Shown here piece after piece: positions 17,241 through 25,382 of a DNA stretch of 64,000 bases. A program made the position numbers and the translations under genes. The stretch is taken from positions 1 through 64,000 of the forward strand of contig NZ_FOFV01000009.1 in assembly GCF_900111005.1 (NCBI RefSeq). The letters are read 5' to 3'. The stretch's first letter is position 1. Each line of letters begins with the position of its first letter. The notes beneath the pieces are model-generated. The model was not told the DNA's origin, made no database searches, and saw only the letters and a program-made list of their open reading frames with translations. This stretch comes from Lentzea albida. Lineage in GTDB: Bacteria > Actinomycetota > Actinomycetes > Mycobacteriales > Pseudonocardiaceae.

Positions 17241-17930
17241 ATGTTCGGAACACGCGCCGCCGCCCTGATCGTCGCGCTGATCGGCGTCTTCACGCTCGCT
17301 CAGCCGGCGACGGCGGCGCCGTTCATCGTCACCGAAGCGCAGTTCAACCAGATGTTCCCGTCCCGCAACGGCTTCTACACCTACAGCGGCCTGAAGAACG
17401 CGATGAACTCGTTCGGTTCCTTCGCGAACCAGGGCAGCGACACGGTGAAGAAGCAGGAGCTCGCGGCGTTCCTCGCCAACGTCTCCCACGAGACCGGCGG
17501 ACTGGTGTACATCCGTGAGATCAACCAGAGCGGCGACTACTGCGACGAAAGCCAGTCCTACGGCTGTCCCGCGGGCACCAGGGCCTACTACGGCCGCGGC
17601 CCGATCCAGTTGTCGTGGAACTTCAACTACAAGGCCGCGGGCGACTACCTCGGCATCAACCTGCTGAGCAACCCGGACCAGGTGGCCACGAACGCGACGA
17701 CGTCGTGGAAGACGGCGATCTGGTACTGGATGACGCAGAGCGGCCCCGGCACGATGACGCCGCACAACGCGATGGTCAACTCGCGCGGCTTCGGCCAGAC
17801 GATCCGCAGCATCAACGGATCCCTCGAGTGCGACGGCAAGAATCCCGGCACGGTGCAGAGCCGCGTCTCGAAGTACCAGCAGTTCACCGGGATCATCAAG
17901 GTGGCACAGGGTTCGAACCTGTACTGCTGA
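17241..17930 (+). CDS. Secreted GH19 chitinase, catalytic domain only
   Basis: A 229-residue endochitinase that cleaves beta-1,4-N-acetylglucosamine chains by inversion outside the cell. ATG 17241 gives a signal peptide (AAALIVALIGVFTLAQPATAA) directly joined to the GH19 domain. The catalytic Glu pair lies in NVSHETGG and VYIREINQSGDY. Other hallmarks are YYGRGPIQLSWNFNYKAAG and the C-terminal RSINGSLECDGKNP. There is no carbohydrate-binding module, unlike the paralogue 100 bases downstream, with which it shares most of its sequence. The pair probably arose by duplication. A dre-like site precedes it. Confidence 0.95.
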   Translation: MFGTRAAALIVALIGVFTLAQPATAAPFIVTEAQFNQMFPSRNGFYTYSGLKNAMNSFGSFANQGSDTVKKQELAAFLANVSHETGGLVYIREINQSGDYCDESQSYGCPAGTRAYYGRGPIQLSWNFNYKAAGDYLGINLLSNPDQVATNATTSWKTAIWYWMTQSGPGTMTPHNAMVNSRGFGQTIRSINGSLECDGKNPGTVQSRVSKYQQFTGIIKVAQGSNLYC

Positions 17931-17939
17931 CGGAGCAGA

Positions 17940-17955
17940 ACAGGTCTAGACCCTT
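17940..17955. promoter_or_regulatory. DasR-like site 1 upstream of chitinase 2
   Basis: ACAGGTCTAGACCCTT matches the dre consensus ACTGGTCTAGACCACT at 13 of 16 positions, with the central GGTCTAGACC perfect. It is the upstream member of a tandem pair. Confidence 0.65.
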
Positions 17956-17956
17956 G

Positions 17957-17972
17957 ACTGGTCTGGACCACT
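17957..17972. promoter_or_regulatory. DasR-like site 2 upstream of chitinase 2
   Basis: ACTGGTCTGGACCACT matches the dre consensus at 15 of 16 positions. It is offset 17 bases from the first site, close to two helical turns, so two repressor dimers could bind side by side. The gene start is about 65 bases downstream, which suits promoter blocking. Confidence 0.75.
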
Positions 17973-18035
17973 GATGCCAATCTCAGCACTGTTCACATCC
18001 TTGATTCCTCGGATGCAACAAGACTCCAGGAGTGG

Positions 18036-19106
18036 GTGACCTTGCTGAAAAAACGCATCTTGGCGTCTCTCGCGGCGGGTGTGATGGCGGCTTCCCTCGC
18101 CGTCATCGCACCGACCGCGTCCTCGCAAGCTGAAGTGTCCGCGCAGGCCTGCACCTTCACGGACTGGGTTCAGGGACAGTGGTACACCGCCGGGTCGATC
18201 GTGAGATTCGAAGGCAACTACTACGTCGCTGAGCACGACAACCCGGGCTACAGCCCGACGGTCTCCACCTGGTACTGGGAACCGACGGGCTGCGACGGCG
18301 GTGGAGGTGGCGGCGGCGGCACCTGCACCAGCGCCACCGACTGGGTCGCGGGACGGCAGTACTACACCGGCAACATCGTGCGCTACAACGGTTCCTACTA
18401 CATCGCCGAGCACGACAACCCCGGTTACGACCCGACGATCTCGACGTGGTTCTGGGAGCCGCACAACTGCGGCGGTGGCGGCAACCCCGGCACCGGCTTC
18501 CCCATCAGCGAGTCGCAGTTCAACAGCTTGTTCTCCGGTCGCAACAGCTTCTACACCTACCAGGGCTTCGTCGACGCGGCACGCACCATCCCCGCGTTCG
18601 GCACGTCCGGCAGCGACACGGTGAAGAAGCAGGAAGTCGCGGCGTTCCTCGCGAACACCGCGCACGAGACCGGCAACTTCGTCTACATCGAAGAGATCAA
18701 CAAGAACAACGACCTCTGCGACGAGAGCCAGCCCTACGGCTGCCCGGCCGGGACCTACGCCTACTACGGCCGCGGCCCGATCCAGCTGTCGTGGAACTTC
18801 AACTACAAGGCCGCGGGCGACTACCTCGGCCTCAACCTGCTGCAGAACCCGTACCAGGTGGCGCAGAACTCCACGACCGCGTGGCGGACGGCGATCTGGT
18901 ACTGGATGACGCAGCGCGGCCCCGGCTCGATGACCGCGCACGACGCGATGGTCAACAGCGCCGGATTCGGCCAGACGATCCGCAGCATCAACGGTTCCCT
19001 GGAGTGCGACGGCCGCAACCCGGCGCAGGTCCAGAGCCGCGTGTCGAACTACCAGCGGATCACTGGAGTCATCGGTGTGACGCCGGGCGGAAACCTCTAC
19101 TGCTAG
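18036..19106 (+). CDS. Secreted GH19 chitinase with two CBM5/12 chitin-binding modules
   Basis: A 356-residue enzyme. The signal peptide (ILASLAAGVMAASLAVIA) is followed by two near-identical chitin-binding modules (QACTFTDWVQGQWYTAGSIV and CTSATDWVAGRQYYTGNIV, each ending in a W.WEP...C motif). Poly-Gly linkers join them to a GH19 domain with NTAHETGN and VYIEEINKNND carrying the two catalytic Glu residues. GTG 18036 is only three bases after AGGAG, while TTG 18042 is nine bases after it, so the true start may be the TTG. Its TAG stop lies inside the CTAG end of a palindromic element (19103-19269). Tandem DasR-like sites precede it. Confidence 0.95.
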   Translation: MTLLKKRILASLAAGVMAASLAVIAPTASSQAEVSAQACTFTDWVQGQWYTAGSIVRFEGNYYVAEHDNPGYSPTVSTWYWEPTGCDGGGGGGGGTCTSATDWVAGRQYYTGNIVRYNGSYYIAEHDNPGYDPTISTWFWEPHNCGGGGNPGTGFPISESQFNSLFSGRNSFYTYQGFVDAARTIPAFGTSGSDTVKKQEVAAFLANTAHETGNFVYIEEINKNNDLCDESQPYGCPAGTYAYYGRGPIQLSWNFNYKAAGDYLGLNLLQNPYQVAQNSTTAWRTAIWYWMTQRGPGSMTAHDAMVNSAGFGQTIRSINGSLECDGRNPAQVQSRVSNYQRITGVIGVTPGGNLYC

Positions 19107-19269
19107 TGGCGCGCCCCAGGAGGTCGGCGAGGTGATCCACGCTCAGCAGGGCGCCTCGCGGCACCGCCCCCACGCCCCCGTACCACCAGTACGAGGACGT
19201 GGGGGCGGCACCACGATCCACCCGTCTGACCGCGAATCCCCCCGGCAACCTCCTGCGCCACACCACTAG
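19103..19269. repeat. CTAG-bounded palindromic element, copy 1 (167 bp)
   Basis: The segment begins CTAGTGGCGCGCC and ends GCGCCACACCACTAG, and folds as one long imperfect hairpin whose apex is GTACCACCAGTAC. It is homologous to 22981-23145, in the opposite orientation. Inner stem CAGGAGGT/ACCTCCTG replaces CAGAACGT/ACGTTCTG of the other copy, so pairing is kept despite base changes. The first CTAG supplies the TAG stop of the chitinase gene. It may be a small non-autonomous mobile element with CTAG target duplication, or a bidirectional terminator, or both. Confidence 0.85.
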
Positions 19270-19306
19270 GACCCGAGCTGTCCTACTTCGGTCCTAGCTT
19301 CACCCC

Positions 19307-19789
19307 ATGACCGAAGAGCTCGAAGAACTGCTGCACGAACTGAACGACCAGCGCGGGACCTTCCGCATCACGATGCGGGGTCTCACCGCCGCCGACGCGG
19401 CGAAGCGCACCACGGTCAGCGAGCTCACCTTGGGCGGGTTGCTCAACCACCTCGTCCAAGGTGAGCGCGGCTGGACCCACATCATCACCGAGCAACCCCT
19501 GCCCCCGCCCGGAATGCTGGACCAGAGCCAGTACACCTGGGCGGGCAACGACTTCGAGGCGTTGCTCGCCGAATACGACGAGGCGGCGCGCGCGACCGAT
19601 CAGGCCGTGCGCACCGCCTCGTTGCACAAGCTCGTCCCGCTGCCCAGCGCTCCCTGGGATCCCGACCCGCGGCCCATGTCGGTCCGGCGGATCGTGCTGC
19701 ACCTGATGCGGGAGACCGCGCAGCACGCGGGTCACGCCGACATCATCCGGGAAGCGCTCGACGGTCAGTCGACGACGGCGCTGCTCTAG
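19307..19789 (+). CDS. DinB family protein (DUF664)
   Basis: A 160-residue four-helix protein. Family features are LNDQRGTFRITMRGLTAADA, LTLGGLLNHLVQGERGW with the first metal-binding His, and SVRRIVLHLMRETAQHAGHADIIRE with the second and third His. DinB-like proteins bind a divalent metal and many use low-molecular-weight thiols such as mycothiol or bacillithiol, but this member's substrate is unknown. The next gene, on the opposite strand, encodes a mycothiol-linked redoxin; the two share a CTAG at their stop codons (19786-19789). Confidence 0.85.
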   Translation: MTEELEELLHELNDQRGTFRITMRGLTAADAAKRTTVSELTLGGLLNHLVQGERGWTHIITEQPLPPPGMLDQSQYTWAGNDFEALLAEYDEAARATDQAVRTASLHKLVPLPSAPWDPDPRPMSVRRIVLHLMRETAQHAGHADIIREALDGQSTTALL

Positions 19790-20031
19790 GCCGCGAGCTG
19801 TTCCTTCACCTGCGCCAGCGACGGGTTGGTGAGCGCCGCGCCGTTCGGGAAGTGGACGGTCGGCACCGTGCGGTTGCCGCCGTTCACGCTCATCACGAAG
19901 TCGGCCGCACCCGGCGTCTCCTCGATGTTGATCTCGACGTACTCGATGCCTTCGCGGTCGAGCGAGCTCTTGAGGATGCGGCAGTAGCCGCACCACGAGG
20001 TCGAGTAGACGGTCAGCTGGTCGGGAGCCAT
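19786..20031 (-). CDS. Mycoredoxin (glutaredoxin-like)
   Basis: An 81-residue thioredoxin-fold protein with active site TSWCGYC (Cys14 and Cys17) and the mycoredoxin signature SVNGGNRTVPTVHFPNGAALTNPS. Mycoredoxins reduce protein-mycothiol mixed disulfides in actinobacteria, using mycothiol and mycothione reductase. ATG 20031 is chosen for its good ribosome-binding site (GAGGAG nine bases upstream) and the family length of about 80; a longer frame to 20127 is not credible. Confidence 0.92.
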   Translation of the reverse strand: MAPDQLTVYSTSWCGYCRILKSSLDREGIEYVEINIEETPGAADFVMSVNGGNRTVPTVHFPNGAALTNPSLAQVKEQLAA

Positions 20032-20326
20032 CAGGCGCACTCCTCGTCGGGGTCGGACGGTGTCACCCAGGTCAACGCCGTGCGCCGCCCGCTTCTTCCC
20101 GCGGCCCCGGACCCGATCGTCAGACAATCGTCAGGTCAATTCCTCCCACCGCGGGTGAGCATGGTTCGCGCACGTCCGAAGATTTCGGCCGTGCACTTGG
20201 TCGTGCATTCCCCATTTCACCACCTACTAATTCAGTCACCCAATCGGAGGCCCGCCACCACGCAGGGTTTCGGATATCGTCTGAAATCCGCCGCCGCTAC
20301 CGCAGTACTGATGAGAAAGGCTGGCC
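20032..20326. other. Intergenic region, no gene seen
   Basis: About 295 bases of lower GC, divergent upstream region for the mycoredoxin gene and leader for the first DUF4360 gene. The sequence GAGAAAGG just before ATG 20327 is a ribosome-binding site. I see no convincing operator, small gene or terminator. Confidence 0.5.
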
Positions 20327-20950
20327 ATGCTGAAAACAGTGGCGGCTGCTGCCCTCGCGCTGTCCGCGGTGCTCACCGCGCCGGCCGCCCACGCAGCGCC
20401 CGACGTACCCGACTTCGTGACGATCGACGTCGTCACCGTCAACGGTTCCGGTTGTCCCGCCGGCACCGCGGCGGTCGCGGCCGCGGACGACCGCACGGCG
20501 TTCACGGTGACCTACAGCCAGTACCTCGCGCAGGCCGGCCAGGGCTCGGCGCCCACCGACTTCCGCAAGAACTGCCAGCTCAACATCAGGGTGAGCTACC
20601 CGCAGGGCTTCACGTTCGGCATCGCCCAGGCCGACTACCGCGGGTTCGCGAACCTCCAGCAGGGTGCCACCGGCACCGAGAAGGGCAACTACTACTTCCA
20701 GGGCATGTCGCAGGGCGCGAGCCGCAGCCACACGTTCACCGGCCCGAAGAGCGACAACTGGCAGGCGACCGACCGCGCGCAGGTCGCGGAAATCGTCTAC
20801 GCGCCCTGCGGAGAAGTCCGTCACCTGAACATCAACACCGAACTCCGCGTGCACGCCGGAACCGCGTCGAAGGCGAACAGCTTCATGACGATGGATTCCA
20901 CCGACAGCAGCGTGAGCACGAAGTACCAGCTCTCCTGGAAGCGCTGCTGA
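20327..20950 (+). CDS. Secreted DUF4360 protein, copy 1
   Basis: A 207-residue exported protein. The signal is MLKTVAAAALALSAVLTAPA with cleavage near AHAAP. The mature domain shows the DUF4360 pattern: VTVNGSGCPAGTAAVA, DFRKNCQLNIRVSYP, ADYRGFANLQQG, NYYFQGM and INTELRV. The cysteines at GSGC, KNCQL, APCGE and the C-terminal KRC probably form disulfides. The family is beta-rich and widespread in actinobacteria and fungi, with no established function. A second copy follows after 62 bases, so they are very likely co-transcribed tandem duplicates. Confidence 0.88.
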   Translation: MLKTVAAAALALSAVLTAPAAHAAPDVPDFVTIDVVTVNGSGCPAGTAAVAAADDRTAFTVTYSQYLAQAGQGSAPTDFRKNCQLNIRVSYPQGFTFGIAQADYRGFANLQQGATGTEKGNYYFQGMSQGASRSHTFTGPKSDNWQATDRAQVAEIVYAPCGEVRHLNINTELRVHAGTASKANSFMTMDSTDSSVSTKYQLSWKRC

Positions 20951-21012
20951 CAAAGGCACCGATCACCGCCGCCCGTTCATTTCGTTGAACATCCCCGACG
21001 GAAAGGTGCCCC

Positions 21013-21657
21013 ATGCTGAACACACTGGCCGCGGCCGCGCTCGCGATGTCGACGATCGTCTTCCCGCCCGGCGGCGCCCCCGGCGACACCCCGCCGCCGG
21101 ACCACATCACCATCGACGTCGTGACGATCAACGGCTCCGGCTGCCGGGCGGGAACGGCCGCCGTCGCCGTCAGCCCGGACAACAAGGCGTTCACCGTCAC
21201 CTACAGCGAGTTCATGGCGCAGGTCGGCCCCCAGGCCCTGCCCACCGACTTCCGCAAGAACTGCCAGCTGAACCTGCGCGTCAACGTGCCGTCCGGCTTC
21301 ACCTACGGCATCTCCTCCACCGACTACCGCGGCTTCGCGCACCTGGAGCGCGGCGCCACCGCCCTGGAGAAGGCGAACTACTACTTCCAGGGCATGTCGC
21401 AGACGGAGTACAAGCAGCACAACTACAAGGGCCCGTTCAGCGACGACTGGCAGGCGACGGACACGACCGACGTGGCCGCCATCGTCTACCACCCGTGCGG
21501 CGAGAAGCGGAACTTCAACATCAACACGGAGCTGCGGGTCATGGCCGGCACGTCCGACAAGAAGCTCACGAGCTTCATCGCGATGGACTCGACGGACGGG
21601 TCCATCGAGACGACCTACCACTTCGCCTGGAAGACCTGTCCCCCTCCGAGGCCGTAG
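21013..21657 (+). CDS. Secreted DUF4360 protein, copy 2
   Basis: A 214-residue paralogue of the preceding gene with the same motifs (TINGSGCRAGTAAVAV, DFRKNCQLNLRVNVP, TDYRGFAHLERGATA, NYYFQGMSQTEY, FNINTELRVMAG). The hydrophobic signal is short and ends in a Pro/Gly-rich segment (FPPGGAPGDTPPPD), which could reflect a different processing site or a flexible spacer. Divergence between the copies is spread along the whole length, so the duplication is not recent. Function unknown. Confidence 0.87.
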   Translation: MLNTLAAAALAMSTIVFPPGGAPGDTPPPDHITIDVVTINGSGCRAGTAAVAVSPDNKAFTVTYSEFMAQVGPQALPTDFRKNCQLNLRVNVPSGFTYGISSTDYRGFAHLERGATALEKANYYFQGMSQTEYKQHNYKGPFSDDWQATDTTDVAAIVYHPCGEKRNFNINTELRVMAGTSDKKLTSFIAMDSTDGSIETTYHFAWKTCPPPRP

Positions 21658-21748
21658 TACCGCGCCAGGTGCCGGGCATCCCGCGAACGGGGTGCCCGGC
21701 ACGCCCCGTTCTGGGAAGATCGTCCCCTGCCGACCGTCTGGGGGGACG

Positions 21749-22984
21749 ATGAAGCTGCACGCGCTGTCCGGAGTGGACCTGGGACCGGCGTTCCACGCGG
21801 TGGTGGACGCGATAGCAGCGGTGGTGCCGGCACCGCGGTACCCGCACCTGCCGGTGTTCCTCGACGACCTGCCCGACTCGTCGGCACGGGTGGACCTGAT
21901 GCGGCTGGCCGTGCTCGTCGCGCTGGAACGGGTGGGCGGAACCGTCCACCCCGTGCCGGTCACGAACCCCTTCGGGTACCTGCCCGACCACGGCTGGCTG
22001 GTGTCCCGGGAGGAGTCGCCTCCCGCCCTCACCTTCCTCGACGACGAGACGATGCCCCGCGAGCGCACCGCAACCGTGGTCGGCGGCCCCGACGGAGCCG
22101 TCCGCATCACCGTCGGCGAGGCGCGGTTCGAGTTCGAGCCCCCGGCCGAAGAGGAATGCCGGCGACTGCTGGGCGCCGGGGCACGCGGGGCGGCGCTGAG
22201 CTTCCCCGTCTTCCCCGCCGCCGGACCGTCCCTGCTCGCACGCGGGAACGCGCCGGACGAGATCGTGCTGTGGCGGCTGGGCCTGCCTACCGCCTGGTTC
22301 CGGCTGCCCGGCCCGGTGCTGGCCGCCACCTACGTGTCCCAGTCACACCTGGACGCCCTGATCACGCTGGTCGAGGTCGACGGCGAGCTGCTCGTGCACG
22401 TCACCGGCGACGGCGACACCGGCCTGGTCAAGCTGCGCACCCCGATCGACTTCGAGGTGGCCGAGCACGACCTGTCCCCGCTCTACCTGCACTGCGTCGA
22501 GTCCTGGGACATCGGTGTCTACTTCCTCCGCGCCGGCGAGTGGTGGCACCTGCGTTGGTCACCCGGCCACGTGCTGCTCGAACCGTCGAACTCGAAGCTC
22601 CACCAGCCAGACACGTTCCCGTTCCACACCAAGCTCGACGGCGCCGGCATCGGACTGCGCGGGACGAGCATCAGCTACGCGTGGGACCGCGGCACGGCCT
22701 GGGAGGTGACGGGCACGGACTGGGAGGACACGCTCATCCCCGTTCCGCCCGAGGAGGAGGCGCTGCACCTGACGAAGGCCGGTGGCGGACCGGTGCTGCT
22801 CACCCGCGAAGGCTCCGTCGTCCGAGCCCGGACGCGGGACACCGTGCACACCGTCGTCGAGTTCGACGGCCCCGTGCTCCTGCACCACGGACTGCCGTGG
22901 GTGGCGGTGCAACGGTCACCGCACCTGGTCGAGATCATCGACGTCGCGACCGGCGCGGTGCTGCACCGCCTCGACACCGCCTAG
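21749..22984 (+). CDS. Conserved hypothetical protein, 411 residues
   Basis: A cytosolic protein with no signal or membrane segment. It is rich in Trp, Asp and Pro and has repeating beta-strand pairs (YAWDRGTAWEVTGTDWED, HHGLPWVAVQRSPHLVE, LVEIIDVATGAVLHRLD), suggesting a beta-propeller-like C-terminal half. I do not recognise the family. ATG 21749 follows a G-rich stretch. The stop TAG (22982-22984) is the left CTAG of the second palindromic element, so the last codon context depends on that insertion. Confidence 0.7.
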   Translation: MKLHALSGVDLGPAFHAVVDAIAAVVPAPRYPHLPVFLDDLPDSSARVDLMRLAVLVALERVGGTVHPVPVTNPFGYLPDHGWLVSREESPPALTFLDDETMPRERTATVVGGPDGAVRITVGEARFEFEPPAEEECRRLLGAGARGAALSFPVFPAAGPSLLARGNAPDEIVLWRLGLPTAWFRLPGPVLAATYVSQSHLDALITLVEVDGELLVHVTGDGDTGLVKLRTPIDFEVAEHDLSPLYLHCVESWDIGVYFLRAGEWWHLRWSPGHVLLEPSNSKLHQPDTFPFHTKLDGAGIGLRGTSISYAWDRGTAWEVTGTDWEDTLIPVPPEEEALHLTKAGGGPVLLTREGSVVRARTRDTVHTVVEFDGPVLLHHGLPWVAVQRSPHLVEIIDVATGAVLHRLDTA

Positions 22985-23145
22985 TGGTGTGGCTCAGAAC
23001 GTTGCCGGTGTATTCGTGGTCAGACGGGTGTGTCGGGGTGTCGCCCCCACGGCCTCGTACTGGTTGTACGGGGGCGTGGGGGCGGTGCCGCGACGGATCC
23101 TGCTGAGCGCGGATGCGCCGCCAACGTTCTGTGCCACGCCACTAG
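22981..23145. repeat. CTAG-bounded palindromic element, copy 2 (165 bp)
   Basis: The outer 24 bases (22981-23004) pair with the last 24 (23122-23145) at 22 Watson-Crick positions, with one G-T and one T-T. Inner arms CGCCCCCACG and CGTGGGGGCG pair perfectly around a GTACTGGTTGTAC apex. The left CTAG gives the stop of the plus-strand gene and the right CTAG gives the stop (on the minus strand) of ilvA. It is the inverted homologue of 19103-19269. The arrangement looks like insertion into a CTAG shared by two convergent stop codons, with CTAG duplicated. Confidence 0.88.
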
Positions 23146-24377
23146 ATCAGGAACCGGTACGCCGTGGACCCCGGCTCCACCGGCTGGATCCGCAGCGGTG
23201 ACTCCTTCATCCGCCCCCACAGCAGGTCGTAGTCCTCGCGCCGCCCCAGCTCGATGCACACCAGCGCGGCCCCGGTCTCCCGGTTGTCCCGCTTGACGTA
23301 CTCGAACCGCACGATGTCGTCGTCCTTGCCCAGCACGTCGTCGAGGAACCGCCGCAGCGCGCCGGGCTCCTGCGGGAACTCCACCAGGAACCAGTGCTTC
23401 AGGCCGCGGTGGACCATCGAGCGTTCGACGATCTCGGCGTAGCGGGACACGTCGTTGTTGCCACCGGACAACAAGCACACCACGGTCGAGTCGGGGGCGA
23501 CGGAGATCTCCTCCAGCAGCGCGGCCGAGGCCAGGGCGCCGGCGGGCTCCGCGATGATGCCGTCGATCTGGTACAGCTCCAGCATCTCCGTGCACACCGC
23601 GCCCTCGGCCACGGTCAGCAGCTCGGCCCCGGAGTCGCGAACGAGCGGGAACGTCACCTCGCCCGCGCGGCGCACGGCGGCGCCGTCGACGAACGAGTCC
23701 ACCTCGGGCAGGGTGACCGGGCCGCCCGCCTGGAGCGCGGCGATCATGCTGGCGGCGCCTGCGGGCTCCACGCCGATGATGCGGGTGCGCGGGAAGCGCT
23801 CCTTGAACCACGTGCCGACGCCGGAGAGCAGGCCGCCGCCGCCCACGGGCACGACGACCACGTCGGGGGCGCCGCCGAGCTGCTGGACGATCTCGAGGCC
23901 CACGGTGCCCTGGCCCGCGACCGTGCGGGCGTCGTCGAAGGCCGGGACGAGCGTGGCGCCCGTGGCCTCCGCGTACTCCTTCGCGAGGGCGGCCGCGTCG
24001 TCGTAGGTGTCGCCGTCGACGACCAGCTGGACCATGCCCTGGCCGAGCGCGGAGATGCGGTCGCGCTTCTGGCGCGGGGTGGTCCGCGGCACGTGCACGC
24101 GGCCCTCGATGCCCAGGCGGCGGCACGCGTAGGCGACGCCCTGGCCGTGGTTGCCCGCCGACGCGCAGACGGCGCCGCCGAACGCGAACTCGGTCTGGCA
24201 GAGCAGGTTGAACGCGCCCCGCAGCTTGTAGGAGCGGCCGACCTGGAGGTCCTCGCGCTTGAACCACACGCGGGCGCCGGTCCGTTCGGACAGCCGCTGG
24301 TTCACCTCGAGCGGCGTGGTGCGTGCGACTCCGCCGAGCCGGGCTGCGGCGGCGGACACCTCATCAGCGAAGGACAT
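23142..24377 (-). CDS. ilvA: Threonine ammonia-lyase (threonine dehydratase)
   Basis: A 411-residue PLP enzyme converting threonine to 2-oxobutanoate, the first step of isoleucine synthesis. The PLP lysine is K51 in GRSYKLRGAF. The serine/threonine-binding loop is CASAGNHGQGVAYA and the Gly-rich phosphate loop is VPVGGGGLLSG. The C-terminal about 80 residues (KHWFLVEFPQEPGALRRFLDDVLG) form a single ACT-like domain, as in the short actinobacterial enzyme; isoleucine feedback is likely through it. It is not in an operon with other branched-chain genes. Its stop codon is the right CTAG of the palindromic element. Confidence 0.95.
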   Translation of the reverse strand: MSFADEVSAAAARLGGVARTTPLEVNQRLSERTGARVWFKREDLQVGRSYKLRGAFNLLCQTEFAFGGAVCASAGNHGQGVAYACRRLGIEGRVHVPRTTPRQKRDRISALGQGMVQLVVDGDTYDDAAALAKEYAEATGATLVPAFDDARTVAGQGTVGLEIVQQLGGAPDVVVVPVGGGGLLSGVGTWFKERFPRTRIIGVEPAGAASMIAALQAGGPVTLPEVDSFVDGAAVRRAGEVTFPLVRDSGAELLTVAEGAVCTEMLELYQIDGIIAEPAGALASAALLEEISVAPDSTVVCLLSGGNNDVSRYAEIVERSMVHRGLKHWFLVEFPQEPGALRRFLDDVLGKDDDIVRFEYVKRDNRETGAALVCIELGRREDYDLLWGRMKESPLRIQPVEPGSTAYRFLI

Positions 24378-24444
24378 GTCAGTACATCTTCCGTGAACGA
24401 CTCGGGTCTGGCACGCGTACCCCTAGAAGGAAGGGGGCGGTGCC

Positions 24445-25299
24445 GTGTTCCGTCTGCTGGGCGTGCTGACGCTGCTCATGGTGCTGTCCGCGGGTCACGC
24501 GCACGCCCACGGAGCGCCCACCGACCCCGCGAGCAGGGCTTTCCTCTGCTCGCCAGGTCAACCCACAGCATCATCCTCGCCCTGCCGCAGCGCCATCGCG
24601 GCGGGGTTGCCGTCCAAGGAGTGGGACAACATCCGGCTGGCGAACGTGCGCGGCCAGGACGCGGCCAGGGTCCCGGACGGCAGGCTGTGCAGCGCGGGGC
24701 TCCCGGCGTACGCCGGGCTGGACCTGCCGTCGGCCGCCTGGCCGGTGACGAAGCTCAAGGGCACCGCCTTCACCTACAGGGCCACGATCCCGCACCAGGG
24801 CTCGTTCCGGTTCTACGTGACGCGGGACGGCTACACGCCGGACAGGCCGTTGCGGTGGGCGGACCTGGACCAGTTCCTGAACGTGCCGTCGCCCCCGCTC
24901 GTCAACGGCTCCTACGAGTTCAAGGTGCAGCTGCCGCAGAACCGGACCGGGCGCCACCTGATCTACACGGTCTGGCAGAACACGGACACGCCCGACACCT
25001 ACTACTCGTGCACCGACGTGGAGATCGCGGCGGCCGTGAAGCCGGCACCGCAGGCCCAGCCCGCACCCGTCGCCGCCCCGCCGGTGAAGACGGTGCCACC
25101 GACCGCACTCCCGGCCACGACGCCCTCCACCAAGCCGTCCGCGCCGAAGTCGAGCGTTCCCCGGCCGGTTCCCGTTGCGTCGAGTGCCGAACAACCTCCT
25201 TCCGACGCGACGAGGTTCGGCATGGCGGCCGTGGTCGCGGCCCTGGGCGGTCTCGCCGTGCTCGGCGGGTTCCTGTTGTGGCGCAGAAGAATTCTGTGA
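24445..25299 (+). CDS. AA10 lytic polysaccharide monooxygenase, membrane anchored
   Basis: A 284-residue copper enzyme that oxidatively cleaves crystalline chitin or cellulose. The signal peptide ends AHA with the mature N-terminus at His22 (HGAPTDPASRAF), the first ligand of the copper histidine brace. The second is His117 in ATIPHQGSF. The axial aromatic lies in DTYYSCTDVEI. The catalytic domain is followed by a Pro/Ala/Lys-rich wall-spanning linker and a C-terminal membrane helix with a basic tail (GGFLLWRRRIL), so the enzyme is probably held at the cell surface. There is no sortase motif. GTG 24445 follows AAGGAAGGGGG. Confidence 0.92.
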   Translation: MFRLLGVLTLLMVLSAGHAHAHGAPTDPASRAFLCSPGQPTASSSPCRSAIAAGLPSKEWDNIRLANVRGQDAARVPDGRLCSAGLPAYAGLDLPSAAWPVTKLKGTAFTYRATIPHQGSFRFYVTRDGYTPDRPLRWADLDQFLNVPSPPLVNGSYEFKVQLPQNRTGRHLIYTVWQNTDTPDTYYSCTDVEIAAAVKPAPQAQPAPVAAPPVKTVPPTALPATTPSTKPSAPKSSVPRPVPVASSAEQPPSDATRFGMAAVVAALGGLAVLGGFLLWRRRIL

Positions 25300-25314
25300 A
25301 CGTACCGGTCCCCA

Positions 25315-25330
25315 ACAGGTCTATACCACC
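25315..25330. promoter_or_regulatory. DasR-like site upstream of ThuA-ricin gene
   Basis: ACAGGTCTATACCACC matches the dre consensus ACTGGTCTAGACCACT at 13 of 16 positions, about 55 bases before ATG 25383. It resembles the chitinase sites closely, so the gene is a plausible member of the same regulon. Confidence 0.6.
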
Positions 25331-25382
25331 TCTATCGTGATCTTCGGGCGCGCAACCCCTGCTACACGAAGGTGTGTACCCG

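Noticed and set aside
24388-24410. Possible DasR site before the AA10 gene
   Set aside because: The CGGGTCTGGCACG segment needs an insertion to align and matches the dre core only about half, so I do not call it.
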